This document shows positions 1-6,341 of a stretch of DNA of 6,364 nt, in pieces (the first letter of the stretch is position 1; every line of letters starts with the position of its first letter). The stretch is from assembly GCA_937892315.1 (NCBI GenBank), contig CALAVF010000431.1:1-6364 (forward strand), in the 5' to 3' direction. The notes below the pieces were generated by a model, which was given only the letters and a program-made list of their open reading frames with translations, did not search any database and was not told the origin of the DNA. The translations under genes and the position numbers were made by a program. This stretch comes from an uncultured Prevotellaceae bacterium. Lineage in GTDB: Bacteria > Bacteroidota > Bacteroidia > Bacteroidales > Bacteroidaceae.

Positions 1-1536
1 AGTACCCTCCTCAAAATCATTGCCGGGGCGGAGACGCAGTACAAGGGAGAAGTGGAGTGGGATCCGGGCTACACCGTGGGTTACCTGGAGCAGGAGCCGC
101 AGATGGACCCGGAGAAAACCGTGCTGGAAGTGGTTCAAGAGGGGGTTCAGCCCGTCATGGACATTCTGAAGGAGTACAACGAAATCTCCGAGAAGTTCAT
201 GGAACCGATGGATGACGATGAGATGAACCGTCTCATCGAGCGCCAGGGAGAGCTCACCGAACAGATAGACCACGTGAACGGCTGGGAGATAGACTCCAAG
301 CTGGAAAGGGCCATGGACGCCCTTCAGTGCCCGCCTTCGGACCAGAAAATCAAGGAGCTCTCCGGGGGTGAGCGCCGCCGGGTGGCCCTCTGCCGCCTGC
401 TGCTGCAGGAACCGGACGTGCTGCTCCTGGACGAACCCACCAACCACCTGGACACCGAATCCATCCAGTGGCTGGAAGCCCATCTGCAGCAGTACAAGGG
501 TACGGTGATTGCCGTCACCCACGACCGCTACTTCCTCGACGACGTGAGCCAATGGATTCTGGAACTCGACCGTGGCGAAGGCATTCCCTGGAAGGGCAAC
601 TACTCCAGCTGGCTCGACCAGAAAGCCACCCGCATGGCACAGGAAGAAAAAACTGCCTCCAAGCGTCGCAAAGCTTTGGAACGCGAGCTGGAATGGGTGC
701 GTATGGCGCCGAAAGCACGTCAGGCCAAGGGCAAGGCCCGTCTGAACTCCTACGACAAGATGCTCAACGAGGAACAGAAGCAGAAGGAAGAAAAACTCGA
801 AATCTTCATCCCCAACGGTCCTCGCCTCGGCAACAAAGTCATTGAGGCTCAACACGTAGCGAAAGCATACGGAGAAAAGGTGCTCTTCAACGACCTCAAC
901 TTCAACCTGCCTCCCAACGGCATTGTCGGCGTGATAGGTCCCAACGGAGCCGGCAAGACCACCCTCTTCCGTCTCATCATGGGACTCGAAACAGCCGATG
1001 GAGGCACTTTCGAGGTGGGCGAGACCGTAAAACTCAGTTACGTTGACCAGCAACACCGCGACATCGCTCCTGACAAGACTGTCTATCAGGTAGTCAGCGG
1101 CGGCAATGAGACCATTCGCATGGGTGGAAGAGACATCAACGTGCGTGCCTACCTTTCCCGATTCAACTTCAACGGTGCCGACCAAGAGAAGAAATGCGGT
1201 GTCCTCTCTGGCGGTGAACGCAACCGCCTCCACCTCGCCATCGCCCTAAAGCAAGAAGGCAACGTGCTCCTGCTCGACGAGCCTACCAACGACATCGACG
1301 TGAACACGCTCCGTGCCCTCGAAGAAGGTCTCGAAGCCTTCGCTGGTTGTGCCGTCATCATCAGCCATGACCGCTGGTTTCTCGACCGCATCTGCACCCA
1401 CATCCTCGCCTTCGAAGGCGACGGCAACGTCTTCTACTTCGAAGGCTCTTACACCGACTACGAAGCCAACAAGGCTCAACGCCTCGGTCTCGAAGAGCCC
1501 AAACGCATCCGCTATCGAAAGTTAATGGACGAATAA
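1..1536 (+). CDS. ettA: EttA, energy-dependent translational throttle ATPase (ABC-F), 5'-truncated
   Basis: ABC-F proteins of the EttA type bind the ribosomal E site and, by ATP hydrolysis, gate entry of the first peptide bond cycle according to the ATP/ADP ratio; they have no membrane domain. The reading frame is open from base 1 and begins inside the first Walker A (STLLKIIAG), so roughly 40 N-terminal residues are off the window; 511 residues are visible. In order: an arm-like helical insert (about 170-300 nt), first signature LSGGERRR (358), Walker B LLLDEPTNHLD (from 421), H-loop THDRYF, the PtIM linker with ELEWVRMAPKARQAKGKARL (about 685-745), second Walker A GPNGAGKTT (937-963), second signature LSGGERNR (1204), Walker B LLLDEPTNDID (1267) and H-loop ISHDRWF (1360). 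The ending THILAFEGD followed by PKRIRYRK is EttA-specific and separates it from Uup, YheS or resistance ABC-F proteins. Both catalytic glutamates are present. Leucine codon use shifts from CTG towards CTC along the gene. Confidence 0.95.
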   Translation, partial: STLLKIIAGAETQYKGEVEWDPGYTVGYLEQEPQMDPEKTVLEVVQEGVQPVMDILKEYNEISEKFMEPMDDDEMNRLIERQGELTEQIDHVNGWEIDSKLERAMDALQCPPSDQKIKELSGGERRRVALCRLLLQEPDVLLLDEPTNHLDTESIQWLEAHLQQYKGTVIAVTHDRYFLDDVSQWILELDRGEGIPWKGNYSSWLDQKATRMAQEEKTASKRRKALERELEWVRMAPKARQAKGKARLNSYDKMLNEEQKQKEEKLEIFIPNGPRLGNKVIEAQHVAKAYGEKVLFNDLNFNLPPNGIVGVIGPNGAGKTTLFRLIMGLETADGGTFEVGETVKLSYVDQQHRDIAPDKTVYQVVSGGNETIRMGGRDINVRAYLSRFNFNGADQEKKCGVLSGGERNRLHLAIALKQEGNVLLLDEPTNDIDVNTLRALEEGLEAFAGCAVIISHDRWFLDRICTHILAFEGDGNVFYFEGSYTDYEANKAQRLGLEEPKRIRYRKLMDE

Positions 1537-1546
1537 GCATATCCCG

Positions 1547-1620
1547 AAAGTGGTCTGAGTCAGACCACCGAGGCGGTGTGACTCAGACCACCAAAGCGGT
1601 GTGAGTCACACCACTTTGGA
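1547..1620. repeat. Three tandem 23-bp units with palindromic TGASTCA cores, between convergent genes
   Basis: Units lie at 1552-1574, 1575-1597 and 1598-1620. Their 15-bp cores are GGTCTGAGTCAGACC, GGTGTGACTCAGACC and GGTGTGAGTCACACC. Units 1 and 3 are perfect palindromes around one central base; unit 2 is a hybrid, with the left half of unit 3 and the right half of unit 1. Unit 1 extends to a 19-bp palindrome (1550-1568). Unit 3 sits in a 14-bp stem with one C-A mismatch (1591-1604 with 1606-1619). The outer flanks also pair: AAAGTGGTCTGA at 1547-1558 matches the complement of 1606-1617 with one mismatch. The block starts 11 bases after the ettA stop and ends 45 bases before the stop of the convergent gene. 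It could act as a bidirectional terminator or RNA 3' end, but neither strand has a T-tract directly after it. A REP-like dispersed element or a protein-binding array are alternatives. Confidence 0.85.
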
Positions 1621-1664
1621 GGTAAAGAGTGTATCGTTTTATCCCGTCACCAAGAGGTTGAAAT

Positions 1665-3554
1665 TTATTTTCCCGTTTTTGTTTTCTTGGTGTCAGAGAC
1701 CTTGGTTGAAGAATTTTCGTCTGATGCTTTTGCCTTCTTATCCTTTTTCTTTTTGTTCTTGGTACCGTCGGGTTGTCCATCTTCCGTTTGTTTCTTGTGG
1801 AAACGGATGCCGGGATTGATGATTTTCAATCGGTTCTTCTGGTCATTGCTGCCGGTATAGATGAACTGGCTGTAGATGTCACGGCGTTTGCCCTGCTGGA
1901 CGATGCTGCCTCGGGCTTCGGCACCGTCGCTCTCAACGTCGGTGGTGAGGTTCTTCAGGCGGATGCGGTCGTAACTGCATTCGTTGATTTTTGCCTTGAC
2001 AATGCCGATGGGGAGTTTGCCGCCTTTCTCGCGACGCATCTTGGCAGTGCGGGCTTTCGAGATGTCGATATTGAACTCGGCACTCCAATCAATGTCGCCA
2101 ATTTTGGGCATCTCAAGAACTTTGCCAATTCGGAATGTCGGCGAACTGACGGTTCCTGTGAGATTTCCCGCTTTGTCATCTATCGTCAAGTGGAAGTCCA
2201 TCGGCCCAGCAGCAGTGGTGAGCCGCCCACGGAAAGACTCTCGCTTCCACAGCACATCGAAGTGCCCATTGTAACTGATATCCCCCAAGCGATAGAGTTG
2301 ATCCATCAGCAACTTTTTCACTTGGAACTGGCTAATGATGACCTCGGGCATCCCTTGCTTGACTTGAAGTTGGTTGATGTCGCAACTGATGGTCAGCAGG
2401 TGCTTGCCTTTCAGGTGGTCAATCACACCATCGGCTGTGAAATGGAACTTGCGATTATCAGTACCAACCTTAACATGGTGAAAAACCAATTGGTCTTCCG
2501 TGCCGTTCATCTGAGCACTCAGTTTCAGCGGAAGATGGAAGTCTTGCAACACGGGGGCAAAGGGACGAGCGATGTCATGCAGAACGATGTGCCCCGTGAT
2601 GTTCCCTGTGCGGAAAGTCAACTGCCGCCCTGTCTTTTTGTCGGGCAGGTTGATGTCAGTATGGTCGATGTTGAGCAAGGTGCTATCTTGCTGCAAGACG
2701 AGGTTCTCCAGCGTCACATGCTTGGGGTTAGCAAGGACGTTGAGACGCAGATCTTTGATGTGGATACCCGTCTCTGGGTCGTGAACGGTCGCTTCCGCAA
2801 GTGTAGCGTTCAGGCTATCTTTCTGCAGATGGTTGATGACCCATTTCATGTTCGCTTTCACATCCAGATGCCCCGCATCGAAAGCCCCCTTCTTGGGACG
2901 TTCTGCATTCTTGCGAGGTTGATGGTTATCGGTCTGCAAATGCAGGCTATCGATGCCGACGAGCAGTTTCTTTCCGTCCCGTTTCACATCAAGCAGCCCG
3001 AGCATGAGAGCCGTCACGGTGTCAGCCTTGTTGTAGGTGACGCTGGCATCTTTCAAGAGCAGGCGATGGACGTCGAGGCTCAGGCTGTCGAAGAGAGGAT
3101 TTTTGGATTTCTTTTCAGATGGAGGCTGCTTGTCGGGCTTGGGCTTCTTGCTGAATGCCTTGATGAGAAACTCGTAGTTGGCGACGGAATCAGAATCAGA
3201 CCGCACGAGCAAGGCTTTCAGCCCGTCCGACTCTACCCGTTCCACAATCAGTTCCCGTTTCCGCAGCCGTACACCCAGGTTCCTCTTCAGCCGTTCCATC
3301 TGCAGCATCTGCCGACCCTGCTGGTCATCGACAGAGAGGCCATAGAGCGACATTTCCATGCCGAACAGATTCACGCTGACGCTGTCTGCCACGACACGGG
3401 TCTGCAATCGCTCCGAGAGGCGTTCGGTTGCCGTCTGAAGCAGTTTTTGCTGAACATTTTTCGTGTTGAGCATCAAGGTTGCACCACCCAACAGCAACAC
3501 AATCAATAGGATGATGCCAAGCACCCAAAGAAGGATGTTTCGAATGGTCTTCAT
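1665..3554 (-). CDS. AsmA-like membrane-anchored periplasmic protein with lysine-rich tail
   Basis: The 629-residue product starts with a short basic stretch and one strong hydrophobic segment (about residues 7-29), an uncleaved-looking N-terminal anchor. Next comes the pattern seen at the front of AsmA/TamB-type proteins: VQQKLLQTATERLSERLQT, then ADSVSVNLFGMEMSLYGLSV, then VERVESDGLKALL. The rest is predominantly alternating polar/hydrophobic beta-like sequence with no catalytic motif. Two low-complexity K/P/S stretches stand out: residues 134-153, and the tail at about 587-629 with runs of lysine. AsmA-family proteins are thought to bridge the envelope and help move phospholipids to the outer membrane; applying that here is inference, and at 629 residues it is shorter than many members. 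An in-frame TGA three codons upstream fixes the ATG. It is the last gene of a - strand operon, 32 bp after yigZ. The long open frame on the opposite strand is a shadow. Family assignment is moderate; reality of the gene is high. Confidence 0.75.
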   Translation of the reverse strand: MKTIRNILLWVLGIILLIVLLLGGATLMLNTKNVQQKLLQTATERLSERLQTRVVADSVSVNLFGMEMSLYGLSVDDQQGRQMLQMERLKRNLGVRLRKRELIVERVESDGLKALLVRSDSDSVANYEFLIKAFSKKPKPDKQPPSEKKSKNPLFDSLSLDVHRLLLKDASVTYNKADTVTALMLGLLDVKRDGKKLLVGIDSLHLQTDNHQPRKNAERPKKGAFDAGHLDVKANMKWVINHLQKDSLNATLAEATVHDPETGIHIKDLRLNVLANPKHVTLENLVLQQDSTLLNIDHTDINLPDKKTGRQLTFRTGNITGHIVLHDIARPFAPVLQDFHLPLKLSAQMNGTEDQLVFHHVKVGTDNRKFHFTADGVIDHLKGKHLLTISCDINQLQVKQGMPEVIISQFQVKKLLMDQLYRLGDISYNGHFDVLWKRESFRGRLTTAAGPMDFHLTIDDKAGNLTGTVSSPTFRIGKVLEMPKIGDIDWSAEFNIDISKARTAKMRREKGGKLPIGIVKAKINECSYDRIRLKNLTTDVESDGAEARGSIVQQGKRRDIYSQFIYTGSNDQKNRLKIINPGIRFHKKQTEDGQPDGTKNKKKKDKKAKASDENSSTKVSDTKKTKTGK

Positions 3555-3586
3555 GGTATATCAATGGTTTTAAGGGGTTAAAGAAC

Positions 3587-4177
3587 TTAGTCGAAATGCA
3601 GAGACGTGACTTTCTCCAGACGTGCCTTGAGCCGAGGCATGGAGTCCTTCCGGATGCGGAGGGTCATGGAGCAATCGTTGTCGTAGGACTGAGAAATGAT
3701 TTGGGGATTCTCCTCCTTGACGATACGCATGACATCGTTCATGAAGGGATATTCAAAGTAGAAAGTAAGGTCCTCATCAACCGTCTTTTCGATGATTTCG
3801 GCAGCGGCAATGGCTTCGGCTGCAGCCAGACGATAAGCCACAATCAGCCCCGATGTGCCAAGTTTGACACCTCCAAAATAGCGAACCACGATGATGAGGA
3901 TGTCGGTGAGTTCGTTAGAGTTGATTTGTCCAAGGATAGGCTTGCCTGCCGTTCCCGAAGGTTCGCCGTTGTCGTTGGCACGAAAGTCCAGACGCTCCGC
4001 ACCCAACATATAAGCATAGCAAACGTGGCGAGCATCATAGTATTTCTTCTGATACTCCGCCACCGCCTGCTTCACTTCCTCTACAGAACGAACAGGCATT
4101 GCGAAAGCGAGAAACTTGCTGCGTTTCTCGCTATAGATGCCCTCTGAGAGCGTTTTTATCGTTCTGTAGGAATCCAT
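3587..4177 (-). CDS. yigZ: YigZ/IMPACT family protein (UPF0029 plus DUF1949)
   Basis: This 196-residue protein is close to the roughly 205 residues of E. coli YigZ. The N-terminal UPF0029/IMPACT domain shows the hallmark motifs: EKRSKFLAFAMPV (about 17-29), YDARHVCYAYMLG (47-59), the signature NDNGEPSGTAGKPILGQ (about 68-84) and VVRYFGGVKLGTSGLIVAY (97-115). The C-terminal 60 residues fit the ferredoxin-like DUF1949 domain. The eukaryotic homologue IMPACT regulates the eIF2-alpha kinase GCN2; the bacterial role is not settled, with nucleic-acid or ribosome-linked functions proposed. It is presumably cytoplasmic, as no signal peptide is visible. An in-frame TAA seven codons upstream fixes the ATG start. 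It lies 18 bp after the DUF1015 gene and 32 bp before the AsmA-like gene on the same strand, so co-transcription is likely. No Shine-Dalgarno sequence precedes it, which is usual in Bacteroidetes. Confidence 0.93.
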   Translation of the reverse strand: MDSYRTIKTLSEGIYSEKRSKFLAFAMPVRSVEEVKQAVAEYQKKYYDARHVCYAYMLGAERLDFRANDNGEPSGTAGKPILGQINSNELTDILIIVVRYFGGVKLGTSGLIVAYRLAAAEAIAAAEIIEKTVDEDLTFYFEYPFMNDVMRIVKEENPQIISQSYDNDCSMTLRIRKDSMPRLKARLEKVTSLHFD

Positions 4178-4195
4178 TAAATGAGAGTTAAGAAA

Positions 4196-5464
4196 TTAAG
4201 AAAGTTTATGTATCACCAATCCGCTGCGGAGTTTCGGCTCAAACCATGTTGCCTTCGGTGGCATGATGTTGCCCGAATCGGCAATGTCCATGATTTGCTG
4301 CATCGTGACTGGATAGAGTGCCAAGGCGACCTTCATCTCGCCACTGTCCACACGGCGTTTCAGTTCGCCAAGACCGCGGAGACCACCCACGAAGTCAATA
4401 CGCTTGTCACGACGCAAGTCCTTGATACCCAGAATCTCATCGAGAATCAACTTGGAGGAGATACTCACATCGAGCACACCAATCGGGTCATTCTCATCAT
4501 ACGTGCCTGGCTTTGCTTTGAGCGAATACCACTCCCCTTCCAGATAGAGCGAGAACTCATGCAACTCCTGAGCACGATACTCTGCACTACCCTTCTTCTC
4601 CACCATGAAGTTCTTCTCAAGAACCTTGATGAACTCAGCAGGAGTCAGCCCGTTCAAGTCTTTGATGACACGGTTATAGTCGAGAATGGTCAACTGACTG
4701 GCTGGGAAACAAACCGCCATGAAGTAGTTGTACTCCTCGTCACCACGATGATTCGGATTCTGCTTTGCCCGTTCCGCACCCACCAAGGCAGCGGCGGCAC
4801 TACGATGATGACCGTCGGCGATGTAGAGGTTCGGCATCTTGGCAAACTCATCGGTGATGGTCTTGATGTCCGCATCGTCGCTCACCACCCAAAGTTGATG
4901 TCCGAAGCCATCAATCGGAGCCACAAAGTCATATTCAGGTGTTGTCTTGGCATATTTGTCAATCAGTTTCAACAGCACCTCATTGTCGGGATAAGCAAAG
5001 AACACAGGTTCGATGTTCGCATCGTTCACACGCACATGCTTCATGCGGTCTTCCTCCTTGTCGGCACGGGTCAGTTCATGCTTCTTGATGACACCCGTCT
5101 GATAGTCACCGCTGTATGCACCCACCACGATACCGAACTGAGTCTTCGTCTTGTTCCCATTGGCAGGCAGACACGACGTCTGTGCATAGATGTAGTAATG
5201 CTCCTTCTCGTCCTGCACCAGCCAGCCCTTCTCTTGGAACTTGGCAAACTGACGAGCAGCCTCCTCATACACCCGAGGGTCGTACTCACTCGTCCCTGGC
5301 TCAAAGTTAATCTCTGGTTTGATGATATGATACAGCGACTTCTCGTTGTCGCCAGCCTCTGCACGTGCTTCCTCACTGTCGAGCACATCATACGGGCGGC
5401 TCTCCACCTCTTCCACAAACTGCTTCGGAGGACGCACACCCTTGAAAGGTTTTACAATAGCCAT
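4196..5464 (-). CDS. DUF1015 family protein (COG4198)
   Basis: A complete 422-residue member of DUF1015, a family widespread in Bacteroidetes, Firmicutes and Thermotogae without a firmly assigned function that I can name. Features typical of the family: N-terminus VKPFKGVRPP with PYDVLDSEEA (residues 4-33), the motif LYIADGHHRSAAA (213-225), then FPASQLTILDYNRVI (253-267) and the C-terminal signature MPPKATWFEPKLRSGL (401-416). The ADGHHR motif recalls the GxxR(xxA) nucleotide-binding motif of ParB/Srx-fold proteins, including ParB-like serine kinases. That resemblance is my inference. In many Bacteroidales I recall this family beside serA/serC, but here the neighbour is yigZ. The protein looks cytoplasmic, with no membrane segment or signal peptide. 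An in-frame TAA four codons upstream fixes the ATG. It is the first gene of the operon, about 50 nt downstream of a candidate promoter. Confidence 0.9.
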   Translation of the reverse strand: MAIVKPFKGVRPPKQFVEEVESRPYDVLDSEEARAEAGDNEKSLYHIIKPEINFEPGTSEYDPRVYEEAARQFAKFQEKGWLVQDEKEHYYIYAQTSCLPANGNKTKTQFGIVVGAYSGDYQTGVIKKHELTRADKEEDRMKHVRVNDANIEPVFFAYPDNEVLLKLIDKYAKTTPEYDFVAPIDGFGHQLWVVSDDADIKTITDEFAKMPNLYIADGHHRSAAAALVGAERAKQNPNHRGDEEYNYFMAVCFPASQLTILDYNRVIKDLNGLTPAEFIKVLEKNFMVEKKGSAEYRAQELHEFSLYLEGEWYSLKAKPGTYDENDPIGVLDVSISSKLILDEILGIKDLRRDKRIDFVGGLRGLGELKRRVDSGEMKVALALYPVTMQQIMDIADSGNIMPPKATWFEPKLRSGLVIHKLS

Positions 5465-5519
5465 AAAGTTTATTTACAATTTGACAATTTTAGAATTTAC
5501 AAATTCAGCGTTGATGCTA

Positions 5520-5527
5520 CAAAGTTA
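5520..5527 (-). promoter_or_regulatory. Candidate Bacteroidetes -7 box for the DUF1015-yigZ-asmA-like operon
   Basis: Read on the - strand, the bases are TAACTTTG, an exact match to the Bacteroidetes sigma-ABfr -7 consensus TAnnTTTG. The implied transcript start is near 5514, giving a leader of about 50 nt to the ATG at 5464. The leader is AT-rich, has no Shine-Dalgarno sequence, and contains a small palindrome with arms GAATTT and AAATTC (5493-5506). I see no convincing TTG/TTTG -33 element at the usual 19-21 nt spacing. That place is occupied by the loop of the hairpin directly upstream. Confidence 0.55.
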
Positions 5528-5575
5528 GGGCTTTCATTTGGAATAATCGAATGAAAGCCCCACTTTTTTCTCTTT
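5528..5575 (+). terminator. Strong hairpin with T-tract on the + strand, abutting the operon promoter
   Basis: Perfect 11-bp arms GGGCTTTCATT (5528-5538) and AATGAAAGCCC (5550-5560) flank an 11-nt loop. On the + strand the stem is followed by CAC, six T, C, T, C, four T, which has the form of an intrinsic terminator. No credible + strand gene ends before it. On the - strand an A-tract precedes the stem, but it is followed directly by TAACTTTG rather than a T-run. It may stop antisense transcripts of the operon, act on both strands to insulate the operon from the kinase locus upstream, or work as a DNA palindrome next to the promoter. Confidence 0.65.
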
Positions 5576-5661
5576 TGGCAGAACTATCGCCTTCAAACAT
5601 CACAGTTTTGGCTACAAAACCGATAATATGCGTTGTTAGATAATCAAGGACACAATACTCC

Positions 5662-5823
5662 CTACAAGAAACGGCTTGCAGGAATGGAACGAATGACTCC
5701 GTCCTCTTGACAAATAATCACATTCTCGTCGTTCTTGGCCTTGGCTTCCAGCATTTCTCTTTCCGCCAATTCCAAACCTCGAACGATTCTGTCCATTGAC
5801 TCTTGATACTCTTTAGTTGGCAT
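5662..5823 (-). CDS. Small 53-residue charged protein overlapping the kinase gene; candidate partner or antitoxin
   Basis: The gene runs from ATG at 5823 to TAG at 5662, 53 residues beginning MPTKEYQESMDRIVRGLELA. The first ~31 residues are a heptad-like amphipathic helix rich in E, K and R. The rest, NVIICQEDGVIRSIPASRFL, looks like a short beta hairpin (V/I-rich strand, EDG turn, second strand). The start overlaps the 3' end of the kinase gene by 11 nt in another frame, and an in-frame TAG lies two codons before the ATG, so this start is fixed and translational coupling is likely. No known domain is recognised with certainty. Its size, charge and tight coupling to a zeta-like kinase suggest an antitoxin or accessory subunit, but the order (kinase first) is the reverse of classical epsilon-zeta. 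Existence of the gene is fairly secure; function is inference. Confidence 0.6.
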   Translation of the reverse strand: MPTKEYQESMDRIVRGLELAEREMLEAKAKNDENVIICQEDGVIRSIPASRFL

Positions 5824-6341
5824 AAGTTTCTATGATATTGAATTTGTATGGATTTTGAACTTCTATGGGTTGCGAAAGACCTCCTTTTGCGATAATCTCT
5901 CGTGGGAGTGAACTGTTATCAGCAATCATCCATGCATCAACGATTGGCATGTAAATATTGAATAAATTCTTGATGCCTAATTGGTAACGGCGATGAATGA
6001 CATCTGTCGGAATGTTGTGCCCTCCTTTGCCGACTCGCTCTGCTACACGCTGAACAGCAAGTTCAGGCGATGAAAGCCAGAAATAGAGTAAAGTCACCAT
6101 GTAACCCTGCTGACGGGCTTGCTGCACTAAGTTGAAATACGAACGTGTAGCCAATGTTGTTTCGATGGAGAAACTGGTATTGCGTGCTAACAAACGTGGA
6201 TACGGTTCAGCATCAAACGACCTGCTTCAATAGCGACTCCTTCAGGATTAAATGGGGAAAGTCCTCTTGCGATTTCATCTGCATTGACGAACTCACGGCA
6301 TGACAAGATCTTGGGCAATACAGAATAGGATGCTGTTGTCT
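5813..6341 (-). CDS. Zeta-toxin-like P-loop kinase (COG4185), 5'-truncated and frameshifted in this contig
   Basis: Two - strand frames together give about 175 residues of a predicted P-loop kinase, close to a full member (about 190). The first piece (6339 to 6196) reads TTASYSVLPKIL and then CREFVNADEIARGLSPF, ending GRLMLNRIH; its first two residues are the TT of Walker A (GxxGxGKTT). The second piece (6193 to 5813) continues LLARNTSFSIETTLATRSYF, then YFWLSSPELAVQRVAERV, the basic lid region GGHNIPTDVIHRRY and NLFNIYMPIVDAWMIADNS. The join needs one extra base near 6191-6196, so a one-base deletion, real or a sequencing error, interrupts the gene. A caller would otherwise start it at TTG 6193. 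The P-loop itself is missing because the sequence turns into an inverted copy at 6342. Zeta toxins phosphorylate UDP-N-acetylglucosamine; the substrate of this COG4185 branch is unclear. It overlaps the small gene downstream. Confidence 0.8.

Noticed and set aside
1552..1620. CRISPR array or tandem operator for a known regulator
   Set aside because: Units are contiguous 23-mers with no variable spacers, only three in number, and lie between gene ends, not before a gene. The TGASTCA core equals the eukaryotic AP-1/GCN4 site, but that is coincidental in a bacterium.
1648..1692. Inverted repeat CACCAAGA / TCTTGGTG around the end of the AsmA-like gene
   Set aside because: The arms are only 8 bp with a 29-base loop, and one arm lies in coding sequence, so chance is sufficient.
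1773..3509. 578-codon open frame on the + strand
   Set aside because: It is antisense to the AsmA-like gene. Its translation lacks domain logic and is rich in V, D, Q and H as expected of a complementary-frame shadow, whereas the - strand frame has an N-terminal anchor and a family-like pattern.
3596..4147. 183-codon open frame on the + strand
   Set aside because: Shadow of yigZ, whose - strand product shows the full UPF0029 signature.
4181..5554. 457-codon open frame on the + strand, ending inside the hairpin
   Set aside because: It mirrors the DUF1015 gene almost exactly, and the - strand product carries clear family motifs. The stop falling in the hairpin loop is taken as coincidence.
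5605..5620. Small hairpin GTTTTG-GCTA-CAAAAC downstream of the small gene
   Set aside because: A 6-bp AT-rich stem with no T-tract on either strand; too weak to call a terminator.
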